Of a stretch of DNA of 64,000 bases, positions 52,634 to 60,976 are shown piece after piece. Both the position numbers and the translations under genes were made by a program. The notes under the pieces are model-generated. The model did no database searches, was not told where the DNA came from, and saw only the letters and a program-made list of their open reading frames with translations. Numbering within the stretch: the stretch's first letter is position 1; each line of letters opens with the position of its first letter. This DNA is from WLMZ01 sp043753895. GTDB taxonomy: Bacteria > Actinomycetota > Acidimicrobiia > Acidimicrobiales > Ilumatobacteraceae. Location: contig JAYUWK010000083.1 of assembly GCA_043753895.1 (NCBI GenBank), positions 33,920 through 97,919 on the forward strand, written 5' to 3'.

Positions 52634-55057
52634 ATGAGCGAGCGCGCACGTGTGGTGATCATCGGAGGAGGGATCGCCGGGTGTAGTGCCCTGTATCACC
52701 TCGCCGCGATGGGTTGCACCGACGCGTTGTTGCTCGAGCGCGACGAACTCACCTCGGGTTCCACATGGCACGCAGCTGGCAACGTTCCTACGTATTCCAC
52801 CAGTTGGAGCGTGATGAAAGTGCAGCAGTACAGCGCCGAGCTGTACCGTAATCTGGTCGCTGATCCAGAGTTCCCGATCAGCTATCACGTCACCGGTTCG
52901 GTGCGCCTCGCCCACACCGAAGAGCGCATGGCCGAGTTCCGTCATGTCACCAGCATGGCCCGCGCCAATGGCATGGAATACGACGTGCTCGGCGCTGACG
53001 AGCTCATCGAGCGGTATCCGCTCGTGAAGACCCACGATCTCGTTGGTGCGCTCTGGGATCCCCTCGATGGTGACATCGATCCGTCGCAGGTGACCCAGGC
53101 ACTTGCGCGTGCCGCCCGCGCGATGGGCGCGCGGATCCGTCGCGGAGAGCGGGTCATCGGACTGCATCAACATGCCAACGGCGAATGGACCGTGACCACC
53201 GATGCCGGCGAGATCGAGTGCGAGATCGTGGTGAACGCCGCCGGGTATCGAGCGGGTGAGGTGATGCGCCTCATCGGGCGGCACCTGCCGATCGTGAGCA
53301 TGTCGCATCAGTATTTGCTCACCGACGAGATCGCTGAACTCTCGGCGCGCAGCGAGCCGCTGCCATTGCTGCGCGATCCCGACACGTCGTACTACCTCCG
53401 CCAGGAGCGCAACAGTTTCATCCTCGGTCCTTACGAATGGCAGGCCACGCCGATGTGGCTCGACGGCATACCAGATCAGTTCGCGAACATGCTGTGGAGC
53501 GCCGACCTCGAGCGTCTCGAGCGTCAAATTCTCGATGCCGGCGAGCGGGTGCCCGTGCTCGCCGAGGCTGGTATCGCGCGTGTTGTGAACGGTCCGATTC
53601 CGTACGCGCCCGACGGCAATCCGTATCTCGGGCCTGAGCGAGGGTTGCGCAACTTCTTTCATTGCAATACGTTCAGTTTCGGCATCGCTCAGGGCGGCGG
53701 GGCCGGCAAGGCGCTAGCCGAATGGGTGCTGAACGGGCGCCCCGAGTTTGACCTGTGGTCGATCGATCGCCGCCGCTACAAAGACTTCGCGACCACGCAG
53801 TACACCATCGACAAGGCAACCGAGGTGTATCAGAACGAGTACGCCATATCGTTCCCGTTCGAGGAGCGCCCGGCGGGTCGTCCGGCGCTGACATCGCCGC
53901 TGTACGAAACACTGCGTTCCAAGGGCGCCGCCTTCGGTGCTCGTGGCGGCTGGGAGCGTGCCACCTACTTCGATCCAGATGGCGTGGTCACCGATCACAC
54001 GTTGTCGTTCTCGCGTCGAAACGCGTGGCGCGGGGTGGTGGCACAGGAGATTCATGCGGCGCGACATTCGGTTGCTGTTCTCGACCTCCCCGGCTTCGCC
54101 AAGTTCGAGATCTCCGGGGCTGGCGCTGCCGCGTACCTCGACCAATTGTTGTGCTCGAGACTTCCTGCGGTTGGCCGTGTCGGCCTGGTGTATGCCCTGC
54201 TCGACAATGGCAAGATGCTGAGCGAGTTCACGCTTACGCGATTTGCCGATGATCTGTTCTATGCAGTTGGCGCCGCCAGCGCCGAGTGGCACGACCTCGA
54301 TGTTCTCGAGCGCGCGTTGCCGGCTGATGGTTCCGTTCGGATCTCGAATGTCACCGCCGACTACGGCTCACTCGTCATCGTCGGCCCACACGCGCGCGAC
54401 GTGCTGGAGAAGGTGACAACGAGTGCGGTGGACAACGTTTCGTTTCCGTGGCTGTCTGCTCGGGTCATAGACACAGCTGTTGGGCTTGTCAGGACGCTGC
54501 GCGTGAACTACGTCGGCGAACTCGGATGGGAACTGCACGCATCGAACGCGCAGATGATCGCGTTGTACCACGCGGTCTGGTCAGCGGGTGAGCGTTTCGG
54601 GATTCGCGACATGGGGATCTACGCCGTCGAAAGTCTTCGTTTCGACAAGTGCTATCGCAGTTGGAAGGCCGATATCGAGATCGGCTGCTCGCCGTTCGAG
54701 GCGTCGCTCGATCGGTTCGTCGACCTCTCGAAGCCGGCCTTCGTGGGGCGTGATGCGCTCATCGCCGAGCAGCTGGCCGGACCGAGTCGTCGTCTGGTGC
54801 CGCTCACGTTGGATGTCGCTGGCGATGCCGACGCGCCCTTCTGCGCGTCTGTCTTCTGCGCGGATGTGCGCGTCGGTATGGTCACCTCGGGAGGGTGGAG
54901 CTTCACGCTCGACAAGAGCGTGGCCCTCGCCTATGTGCACTCGGAGTTCGCCGCGCCGGGCACGTCGCTGTCGATCGAGATCTTCGGAACTCGTTGCTCG
55001 GCAACGGTACAGAGTGAACCGTTGTTCGATCCCGGCAATGACCGATTACGTCGCTGA
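52634..55057 (+). CDS. Dimethylglycine/sarcosine dehydrogenase-like flavoprotein with GcvT domain (copy B)
   Basis: This 807-residue protein has the same architecture as copy A: FAD motif ARVVIIGGGIAGCSALYHLAAMG, LTSGSTWHAAGNVPTYSTSW, NAAGYRAGEVMRLIGRHLPI. The GcvT half carries SVAVLDLPGFAKFEISGAGA, VNYVGELGWELHASNAQM, CSPFEASLDRFVDLSKPAFVGRDAL and MVTSGGWSFTLDKSVALAYV. The folate-site and C-terminal sequences differ clearly from copy A, so the two are old paralogues with different substrates. The pair is divergent across a 117-bp promoter region. Confidence 0.92.
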   Translation: MSERARVVIIGGGIAGCSALYHLAAMGCTDALLLERDELTSGSTWHAAGNVPTYSTSWSVMKVQQYSAELYRNLVADPEFPISYHVTGSVRLAHTEERMAEFRHVTSMARANGMEYDVLGADELIERYPLVKTHDLVGALWDPLDGDIDPSQVTQALARAARAMGARIRRGERVIGLHQHANGEWTVTTDAGEIECEIVVNAAGYRAGEVMRLIGRHLPIVSMSHQYLLTDEIAELSARSEPLPLLRDPDTSYYLRQERNSFILGPYEWQATPMWLDGIPDQFANMLWSADLERLERQILDAGERVPVLAEAGIARVVNGPIPYAPDGNPYLGPERGLRNFFHCNTFSFGIAQGGGAGKALAEWVLNGRPEFDLWSIDRRRYKDFATTQYTIDKATEVYQNEYAISFPFEERPAGRPALTSPLYETLRSKGAAFGARGGWERATYFDPDGVVTDHTLSFSRRNAWRGVVAQEIHAARHSVAVLDLPGFAKFEISGAGAAAYLDQLLCSRLPAVGRVGLVYALLDNGKMLSEFTLTRFADDLFYAVGAASAEWHDLDVLERALPADGSVRISNVTADYGSLVIVGPHARDVLEKVTTSAVDNVSFPWLSARVIDTAVGLVRTLRVNYVGELGWELHASNAQMIALYHAVWSAGERFGIRDMGIYAVESLRFDKCYRSWKADIEIGCSPFEASLDRFVDLSKPAFVGRDALIAEQLAGPSRRLVPLTLDVAGDADAPFCASVFCADVRVGMVTSGGWSFTLDKSVALAYVHSEFAAPGTSLSIEIFGTRCSATVQSEPLFDPGNDRLRR

Positions 55058-55183
55058 ACACAGCGGTCTGTTCTCTAGCATGTCCTCCACACGACGAATC
55101 GTAGGCGACACGCAGACCGTTGCGGTCACCCTTTGATGAATGGATGACCGCACTGTTTTGGCGGCTGCCGCTGCACGTTGCGA

Positions 55184-56143
55184 CTAGGTGGCCTCGGAAA
55201 CGTCGTGGCGAATGCTGAACACAATTGCCGCAATCAACATGGTGACGATGATGCCCAACGAGAGATAGGTGTTCATGTGATACCAGTGCGAGACGGCCAT
55301 CTTCAGACCGACGAAGATGAGGATGCCTCCGAGCGCGTGCGACAGGTAGTGGAAGCGTTCCTTGGCGTTGGCGAGAAGGAAGTACATCGCACGCAGACCG
55401 AGGATCGCGAACGCATTCGAGGCAAACACCAGGAATGGTTCGTGCGAGACGGCGAGGATGGCCGGCACTGAGTCGACAGCGAAGATGATGTCGGTGATCT
55501 CGATGACGACCAGCGCGGCCAACAGGGGAGTTGCCGCGCGCCGACCATTGAGTCGAGTGAAGAACTTCTGACCGTCGAGTTCGTCAGTGACCGGCATGAC
55601 TTTGCGGAGCAGGCCGAGGCCCCGCGTGCTCTCTTCGCTGGCCTCATCGGCGCGGTGGCGGATGATCTTGGCCCCGGTGTACACCAGGAACACGCCGAAC
55701 ACGAGCAGCAACCACCAGAAGCGCCCGATCAACGCGCTGCCGAGCACGATGAAGATGGCGCGCAGCGTGAGTGCACCGAAGATGCCCCAGAACAGCACCC
55801 GATGCTGAAACTTCACCGGGATAGCGAGCGTCGCGAACAGCATCGACCACACGAACACGTTGTCCACACTGAGTGACTTCTCGATGAGGTAGCCGCTGAT
55901 GTATTCGCCGAAGGCCGCTGCGCCGAACGACACGGCGATCACGCCGGCGAACGCGAGCCCGCACAAAACCCAGATGATGGACTCGGTAGCGGCCTCTTTC
56001 GGCGTTGGGGCATGGGCCTCGCGATGGCGATACAGATCGACACCCAACATCAGCGCGATGACCGCAAGCAGGCCGATCCACGCGCCGATGGGGACATCGA
56101 GATCGACGAATTGCGACGAGGTGGAGGTAGCAGTTGCCAGCAT
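55184..56143 (-). CDS. TerC-family integral membrane protein (Mn2+ homeostasis type)
   Basis: This 319-residue protein has about nine helices. It carries the TerC signature blocks EYISGYLIEKSLSVDNVFVWSMLF, VLFWGIFGALTLRAIFIVLGSALI and VVIEITDIIFAVDSVPAILAVSHEPFLVFASNAFAILGLRAMYFLL, with conserved acidic residues in the helices (DN, EITD, DS). TerC/Alx proteins export Mn2+ or supply it to secreted enzymes. A yybP-ykoY element upstream fits Mn2+ control. ATG 56143 lies about 55 nt after the aptamer. Confidence 0.93.
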   Translation of the reverse strand: MLATATSTSSQFVDLDVPIGAWIGLLAVIALMLGVDLYRHREAHAPTPKEAATESIIWVLCGLAFAGVIAVSFGAAAFGEYISGYLIEKSLSVDNVFVWSMLFATLAIPVKFQHRVLFWGIFGALTLRAIFIVLGSALIGRFWWLLLVFGVFLVYTGAKIIRHRADEASEESTRGLGLLRKVMPVTDELDGQKFFTRLNGRRAATPLLAALVVIEITDIIFAVDSVPAILAVSHEPFLVFASNAFAILGLRAMYFLLANAKERFHYLSHALGGILIFVGLKMAVSHWYHMNTYLSLGIIVTMLIAAIVFSIRHDVSEAT

Positions 56144-56194
56144 GAGAGGGCGGGATCCGATCGACTGTCGTGTGTTGAGACACAGATGAGGACA

Positions 56195-56310
56195 GTCGAA
56201 AGTCTCGCTACCGTTTTCGGTGGGTTTGAGGCCACTGAGACGGGCGGAGGGCCGGGCAGCGAACTGCCGTACTGACGACCGATTCCGTGGGGCTACTCCC
56301 CTTCGACCCC
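56195..56310 (-). ncRNA. yybP-ykoY (Mn2+) riboswitch upstream of terC
   Basis: On the minus strand the conserved core GGGGAGUAGC (plus 56292-56301) is followed by CGUCAGUACG (plus 56268-56277) and ends with GCGAGACUUUC (plus 56198-56208). These are the landmark blocks of the yybP-ykoY aptamer, which binds Mn2+. Between aptamer and ATG lies a long hairpin: UCGACUGUC pairs with GACAGUCGA (plus 56161-56169 and 56191-56199), with an inner UGUGU/ACACA stem. It could serve as the expression platform. It directly precedes terC, the usual target. Confidence 0.85.
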
Positions 56311-56377
56311 ATTAGTGTGCCGGATCGATACCTCTTGCGGCAACTCGCGTGCTCGCTTTCTCAGGGCGGGTGCCGGA

Positions 56378-57742
56378 TCAGGTGGGATCGAAGATGCTCG
56401 GGCCGAGCGGTTCACCGCAAAGAAGTTGGCTGATGCGAAATCCACCGTAGATCGACGGCATGAAGCCAACGCCGTTGCAGCCGAGGTTGTACATCAGCAG
56501 CGGGTTGCGCGGCTCGAACCCGATGAGGCGTACCCGTGATTCGGTGTAGCCCATGAGGCCATGCCACGCGTATTCATACTCAAGACCCGCAGCACGTGAC
56601 GGGTGCACGATCGGCAGGATCTCGGTGTCGATCTCGTCGATCACATGTGCGGGAAAGCCCGCGCCGGGTGAGTAGTCGGCGCGGTCTTCGAGCACGTTCT
56701 CGGGTCCTCCGATGCACGTGAGCGTGGCCCGCCCACTCGCGCGATCGAACGGGCGGCTCGTCACATAGACGTACGGGGTGTCGCCACCGATCTCGGTATT
56801 GCGGATGTAGCTGAAGGCGTTTGCTTCGAGCACCTTGTCCTGCACGAATCCAGCCATGTAGCCAACCGTGCCATTGAGGCGGTGGTTGAGTGAGGCACCG
56901 ATCTCGGCTCCGGCCAGATTCTCGACGACATGATCCATGAACCCGTTCGTGCACATCACCACCCGCGAGGCCACGATGCGATGTTCGCCTGCGCTGATGG
57001 TCGCCGCAGATCGGTCGAGGGTGATGTGGGTGACAGCGGTGCTGTTGGCGAATTGAAAGCGTTCGGGGTAGCGCGCCACGAGGTAGTCGAGGACCTGTTC
57101 CACGAGCAACGCACTGTTGCCGCATCCCTTCCTATCTGACATCACCGCTACATAGCGGTCGTCGTCGGTTCTGAGCAATTCACGTATCCGCGCCTGCGGT
57201 ACCACGCTGTACAACGCGGCGAACTCGGTGGGGATGTCGTGGAGGAACGGAGCATCCTCGGAGACGGCACACGCGGACACGACGAGTTCTCCCCGCTGCC
57301 GTAACAGGCTGTGGGTCAGGTGGACCTCGAGGTGATTCAAGGTGAACATGCCCATATGGCCGATGAACCGGTCGATGGGTGCGGTTGCGCCGGATTCGGC
57401 GATCACGATGTCGAGTAAGTCCCAGGTGTTGTCGATCGCGGCCTGCGCGGCGATCGCCTGCTCGAAGCCGTATTCGTGCACGAGATCGAGCAACGGACGC
57501 TCGAAGTAGGTTGCAAGTTGTCCGGCGTTGTGCCCGGTGGCGCCGTGTCCGACGCGGTCGCGTTCGATCAGCAGCACGCGCATGTCGGTGTTGCGCAGGA
57601 TGAAGAAGGCACTCGCCACGCCGGCGATTCCAGCGCCGACGATTGCCACATCGGTGGTCACGTCGTGGGTGAGTGGGCGTGCTACGTCGTTCGTTCTGAG
57701 CTGCTCGATCCACGGCGAGCGGCTGGGGATCGTGGTCGACAT
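56378..57742 (-). CDS. FAD-dependent amine/amino-acid oxidase (DAO family)
   Basis: This 454-residue protein has FAD motif TDVAIVGAGIAGVASAFFILRNTDMRVLLIERDRVGHGATGHNAGQL and LNHRLNGTVGYMAG. The C-terminal AWHGLMGYTESRVRLIGFEPRNPLLMYNLGCNGVGFMPSIYGGFRISQLL is the D-amino acid/gamma-glutamylputrescine oxidase type. The start ATG 57742 faces the APC permease start across about 35 bp, so the two are probably co-controlled. The substrate may be an amine brought in by the permease. Confidence 0.88.
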   Translation of the reverse strand: MSTTIPSRSPWIEQLRTNDVARPLTHDVTTDVAIVGAGIAGVASAFFILRNTDMRVLLIERDRVGHGATGHNAGQLATYFERPLLDLVHEYGFEQAIAAQAAIDNTWDLLDIVIAESGATAPIDRFIGHMGMFTLNHLEVHLTHSLLRQRGELVVSACAVSEDAPFLHDIPTEFAALYSVVPQARIRELLRTDDDRYVAVMSDRKGCGNSALLVEQVLDYLVARYPERFQFANSTAVTHITLDRSAATISAGEHRIVASRVVMCTNGFMDHVVENLAGAEIGASLNHRLNGTVGYMAGFVQDKVLEANAFSYIRNTEIGGDTPYVYVTSRPFDRASGRATLTCIGGPENVLEDRADYSPGAGFPAHVIDEIDTEILPIVHPSRAAGLEYEYAWHGLMGYTESRVRLIGFEPRNPLLMYNLGCNGVGFMPSIYGGFRISQLLCGEPLGPSIFDPT

Positions 57743-57776
57743 GAGCCAGACGTTAGATGATCTACATTGCCACAGA

Positions 57777-59306
57777 ATGGACGAGTTGATATCTGAGCGG
57801 GATCCCACACACTCCGTTGGTGAGCGAGCCAAGCTGCGCAGAGAGCTTCGACGGCTCGACACCATCTTCTTCCTGATCTCGGCGATGGTTGCCGTCGATA
57901 CCGTCGGGGCGATCGCGATCGGTGGAGAGCAGGCGTTCACCTGGCTGATCATCCTGTTTCTCACGTTCTTCATACCGTCGGCATTGGCGAGCGCCGAATT
58001 GGGTGCCGCGCTCCCCGAAGAGGGCGGTGCCTATGTGTGGGTCCGCACCGCGTTTGGTGGGTTTGCGGGAGCGCTGACGTCGTTGCTTTATTGGGCAGGG
58101 ACGCCGATGTGGCTCGGCGGTTCGCTGACCGTGGTCGCCATCGCCGTGTTCGAGAGCTTTCGTTCCCCGCTGTCCACGACCGGCTCGTTGATCTTCGGCA
58201 TCGTGTTCATCGGAGGCGCCACCATCGGTGCGATCGTGCCGTTGCGGCTCGGCAAGTGGCTGCCCTCGAGTGGAGCGATCGGACAGATCGTGCTGTTGGC
58301 CTTCTTCACCGCTTCCGCCGTGGCCTTCGGCATCAGCCACGGATTCAACGGTCTTACGTTCGGTGACTTCGCACCGTCGTTCTCGGTGTTCATCGCCATC
58401 GTGCCGATCCTGCTGTACTCGTTCGTCGGCATCGAGTTGCCATCGTCGGCGGCTGAGGAGATGGTCGATCCGCGTCGCGATATCCCTGTGGCCATCGCCC
58501 GTGCGGGTGTCGGTCAATTGTTGATGTATGCCGTTCCGATCCTGGCCGTACTGTTGGTAGTCCCCATCGAGCGCCTGTCGTCGCTGAACGGTCTGATCGA
58601 CGCGTTGAAGACCGTGTTCACGGTGTACGGCGGGTCGATTGCCCCAGATGGCTCGGTCACGCTCACCGGAGTAGGTGCTGTGCTCGGACAGCTCGGTGGC
58701 GCGTTGTTCATCTGGGTGCTTTTCGCAAGTGGCACGGCATGGATCATGGGGGCCGGCCGCGCCCAGGCGGCAGCGTGCCTCGACGGGGCGGGCCCGGCGG
58801 TGCTTGGTCGCATCTCGGCCCGCACCGGTGTGCCGGTGGTGATGGGCCTCGTGTCAGGCGCGGTGTCGATGGCGACGATGATCACCTACCTCCTTGTCAC
58901 CGACGGCGATGGCCAGAAGTACTTCTCGGTGGGCCTCACTGTGGCGGTTGCGCTCATCGTGCTCGCCTACCTGTTCATCTTTCCTGCCTTCGTCGCGCTG
59001 CGGATCCGGCGTCCCGATCTCGAGCGGCCCTTCCGTGTGCCGGGCGGCATTGGCATTGCGTGGCTCGTGTCTATCGTGTCCACCGCGTGGGCCTTTCTCG
59101 CAGTGATCTGTCTGCTCTGGCCCGGCTTTGGCACATCGAACCCCGACGATTCGTTGCCAGCGGGCTTCGAGGGGAAACGCACCTCATTCGAGTTGCTCGT
59201 GCTTCTTCCGATTGCAGCGATGTTGCCCATATGTGCCGGGCTCTACTGGCTCGGCCGACCGCAGCGGCGCGACAACTCGGCGAGGCTCTCACAGGCCGTG
59301 TCCTGA
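57777..59306 (+). CDS. APC-superfamily amino acid/amine permease
   Basis: This 509-residue protein has about twelve helices: RRLDTIFFLISAMVAVDTVGAIAIGG, ALPEEGGAYVWVRTAFGGFAGALTSLLYW, SVFIAIVPILLYSFVGIELPSSAAEEMVDPRRDIPVAI and RISARTGVPVVMGLVSGAVSMATMITYLL. These are the APC amino acid transporter landmarks. ATG 57777 is preferred because ATG 57741 overlaps the start of the divergent oxidase. A TACATT element lies 8 nt upstream without a ribosome-binding site. It probably imports an amino acid or amine for the adjacent oxidases. Confidence 0.9.
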   Translation: MDELISERDPTHSVGERAKLRRELRRLDTIFFLISAMVAVDTVGAIAIGGEQAFTWLIILFLTFFIPSALASAELGAALPEEGGAYVWVRTAFGGFAGALTSLLYWAGTPMWLGGSLTVVAIAVFESFRSPLSTTGSLIFGIVFIGGATIGAIVPLRLGKWLPSSGAIGQIVLLAFFTASAVAFGISHGFNGLTFGDFAPSFSVFIAIVPILLYSFVGIELPSSAAEEMVDPRRDIPVAIARAGVGQLLMYAVPILAVLLVVPIERLSSLNGLIDALKTVFTVYGGSIAPDGSVTLTGVGAVLGQLGGALFIWVLFASGTAWIMGAGRAQAAACLDGAGPAVLGRISARTGVPVVMGLVSGAVSMATMITYLLVTDGDGQKYFSVGLTVAVALIVLAYLFIFPAFVALRIRRPDLERPFRVPGGIGIAWLVSIVSTAWAFLAVICLLWPGFGTSNPDDSLPAGFEGKRTSFELLVLLPIAAMLPICAGLYWLGRPQRRDNSARLSQAVS

Positions 59307-59318
59307 ATGTCCGCGTCT

Positions 59319-59337
59319 TGACCGGCCGTGGCGGTCA
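59319..59337. terminator. Short hairpin between convergent APC and Rieske genes
   Basis: TGACCG-GCCGTGG-CGG-TCA pairs as TGACCG with CGGTCA around a 7-nt loop, in the 28-bp gap between two convergent genes. There is no long U tract. It may serve as a shared weak terminator. Confidence 0.3.
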
Positions 59338-60585
59338 GTTCATGCAGTGGGTCCACCACTGCTGGAAATGAGCAACGCCCGCCTCGAGTGCGTTGCCGGA
59401 GAGATTGGGAAAGTATCGATCGAGATCGAGGCCGAGTGACGCTGCGCTCCGAAGGCCGTCGTGTCGCGACTCAAGCAACGCGCGGTCCTCGAGCACTGTC
59501 TCGTCGTAGGCGTCCTTGATGATCTGCGTCAACCCAGGCACGAGCGCCTCCATGTCGGCCGGGAACAGATAGTGGGCTCGATTGATGCACTCGTCGGGAC
59601 CCACCGGTATCACGATGGAGATCACGCGTAACCCGTTATAGGCCTCGAACATCAGGTTCGGATACACGCCGGCCCACGCAACGGCCATCGGTGGTGTGGT
59701 CTCACCGCGCAGTGCGTAGTAGGTGTCGAGCCCGTCTCCCCATGCCGTATAGAGCGCCGAGCGACTTCCGCGAGCGGCGGACAACCGCAGGAACTGCACG
59801 TGGAAGTTCTCGCCGAAGGTCCACTCGATGGAGTCGCAATCGGCGAACGAGGAGAGACCCGGATGGTAGGCAGGGACGTGATAGCAGTCGCCGAATACCT
59901 CCAGAAACATCTTCCAATCGCCACGGTACGGGTCGTCCTGCGATGCGAGGACCTGCCACCCGTCGAGGTCGAGCCACCCGCCGATGCCACGCGCGTCGAA
60001 GTCGGCGTCGATGCGGGCGAGATCGGCGCGGGATTGATCGGCGCGATGGGGATCGACGGCGAAGTGAAATCCATGCCACGACAACAACGGAAAACCGGGC
60101 AGCGCAAGCCGGCGGCGCGTTGCGGCGCCCTGTTCGCCCTCGCCGAAATCGATGTCGCGACCGCCGATGAGCGAGCCGTCGCTGCGGAATGCCCAGTCGT
60201 GATAGGCGCACGTAACCCGTGATCGCGGTACGGGGTTGTCGTCGGTGACGAGCGGTCGGCAGGCGTGGGTGCACACGTTGGCGAGCGCATGCACCGCTCC
60301 GTTGTCGCGGGTGGGCAACAGGCGAGGATCGGCGTCAGAGCGGCGGTGCCCGGTCGGGGGAATGAACAGGTCGTGACCCACGTAGACCATGGCGGATGCC
60401 GGAGCGAAGAGTCGGTGGAGTTCTTCGGTGAAGACCGCGTCGTTGGCGTAGGCATCGCTTGTCAGGGGATGGGTGGCACCGGCGTTGAATTCGTGACCGG
60501 GGCGGCACCAAGTGGGGGACCTGACACCAAGAACCGTAACAGCAGGGCCGGTCGCCGGAGCATCGGTTGGTTCCGTGCGATGCAT
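59335..60585 (-). CDS. Rieske non-haem iron oxygenase, alpha subunit
   Basis: This 416-residue protein has a Rieske [2Fe-2S] site C105-x-H107 and C126-x2-H129 (VCTHACRPL ... VTCAYHDW). The catalytic iron site lies in EVFGDCYHVPAYHPG (His236, His241, with the bridging Asp233). The two-domain layout matches ring-hydroxylating and quaternary-amine demethylating Rieske oxygenases such as GbcA-type enzymes. No reductase gene is next to it. With nearby DMGDH-like genes and an amine permease, a methylated amine substrate is a reasonable guess. ATG 60585 replaces a longer upstream shadow frame. Confidence 0.9.
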   Translation of the reverse strand: MHRTEPTDAPATGPAVTVLGVRSPTWCRPGHEFNAGATHPLTSDAYANDAVFTEELHRLFAPASAMVYVGHDLFIPPTGHRRSDADPRLLPTRDNGAVHALANVCTHACRPLVTDDNPVPRSRVTCAYHDWAFRSDGSLIGGRDIDFGEGEQGAATRRRLALPGFPLLSWHGFHFAVDPHRADQSRADLARIDADFDARGIGGWLDLDGWQVLASQDDPYRGDWKMFLEVFGDCYHVPAYHPGLSSFADCDSIEWTFGENFHVQFLRLSAARGSRSALYTAWGDGLDTYYALRGETTPPMAVAWAGVYPNLMFEAYNGLRVISIVIPVGPDECINRAHYLFPADMEALVPGLTQIIKDAYDETVLEDRALLESRHDGLRSAASLGLDLDRYFPNLSGNALEAGVAHFQQWWTHCMN

Positions 60586-60658
60586 GGCTGGAAGCTGGTG
60601 GGGGATCGAACCAGCAGGTCGGGTATCGTCGGGGCAACCAACACGAAGGATCAGTTCT

Positions 60659-60976
60659 ATGGCAATCCAGGCCAAACTCACCCCGCTCCAGGAGAGCGAA
60701 GCCCGCCGTCTCGCCGCCAAGGCTGAGAAGCCCAAGCGCGCCATCTCCGAAGAGGAGAAGGCAACCCGTCGCGATCGCGTCGTGAAGGCCAAGGATGCCC
60801 TCGCTCGCTCGGTGGGCACCAAGGGCGAGCAGGTTGCCCCCGCACGCGCCGCGCTGAAGACCTATCTGCAGCGTCTGAACGAGCCCAAGCAGCCCGACGA
60901 TGCCGCGTTCGAGGCACTTATCGAGGCTCCGTTCAAGGTCCCGCCGAAGAAGAAGACCAACGACCGTCGCTTCTGA
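60659..60976 (+). CDS. Small charged protein of unknown function
   Basis: This 105-residue, strongly charged protein starts at ATG 60659 after AAGGATC. It reads MAIQAKLTPLQESEARRL, EKPKRAISEEEKATRRDRVVKAKDALARSVG and LKTYLQRLNEPKQPDDAAFEALIEAPFKVPPKKKTNDRRF. It is predicted to be helical, with a Lys-rich tail. No family is recognised. Its last 44 bp overlap the end of the convergent Vps62-like gene. Confidence 0.62.
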   Translation: MAIQAKLTPLQESEARRLAAKAEKPKRAISEEEKATRRDRVVKAKDALARSVGTKGEQVAPARAALKTYLQRLNEPKQPDDAAFEALIEAPFKVPPKKKTNDRRF

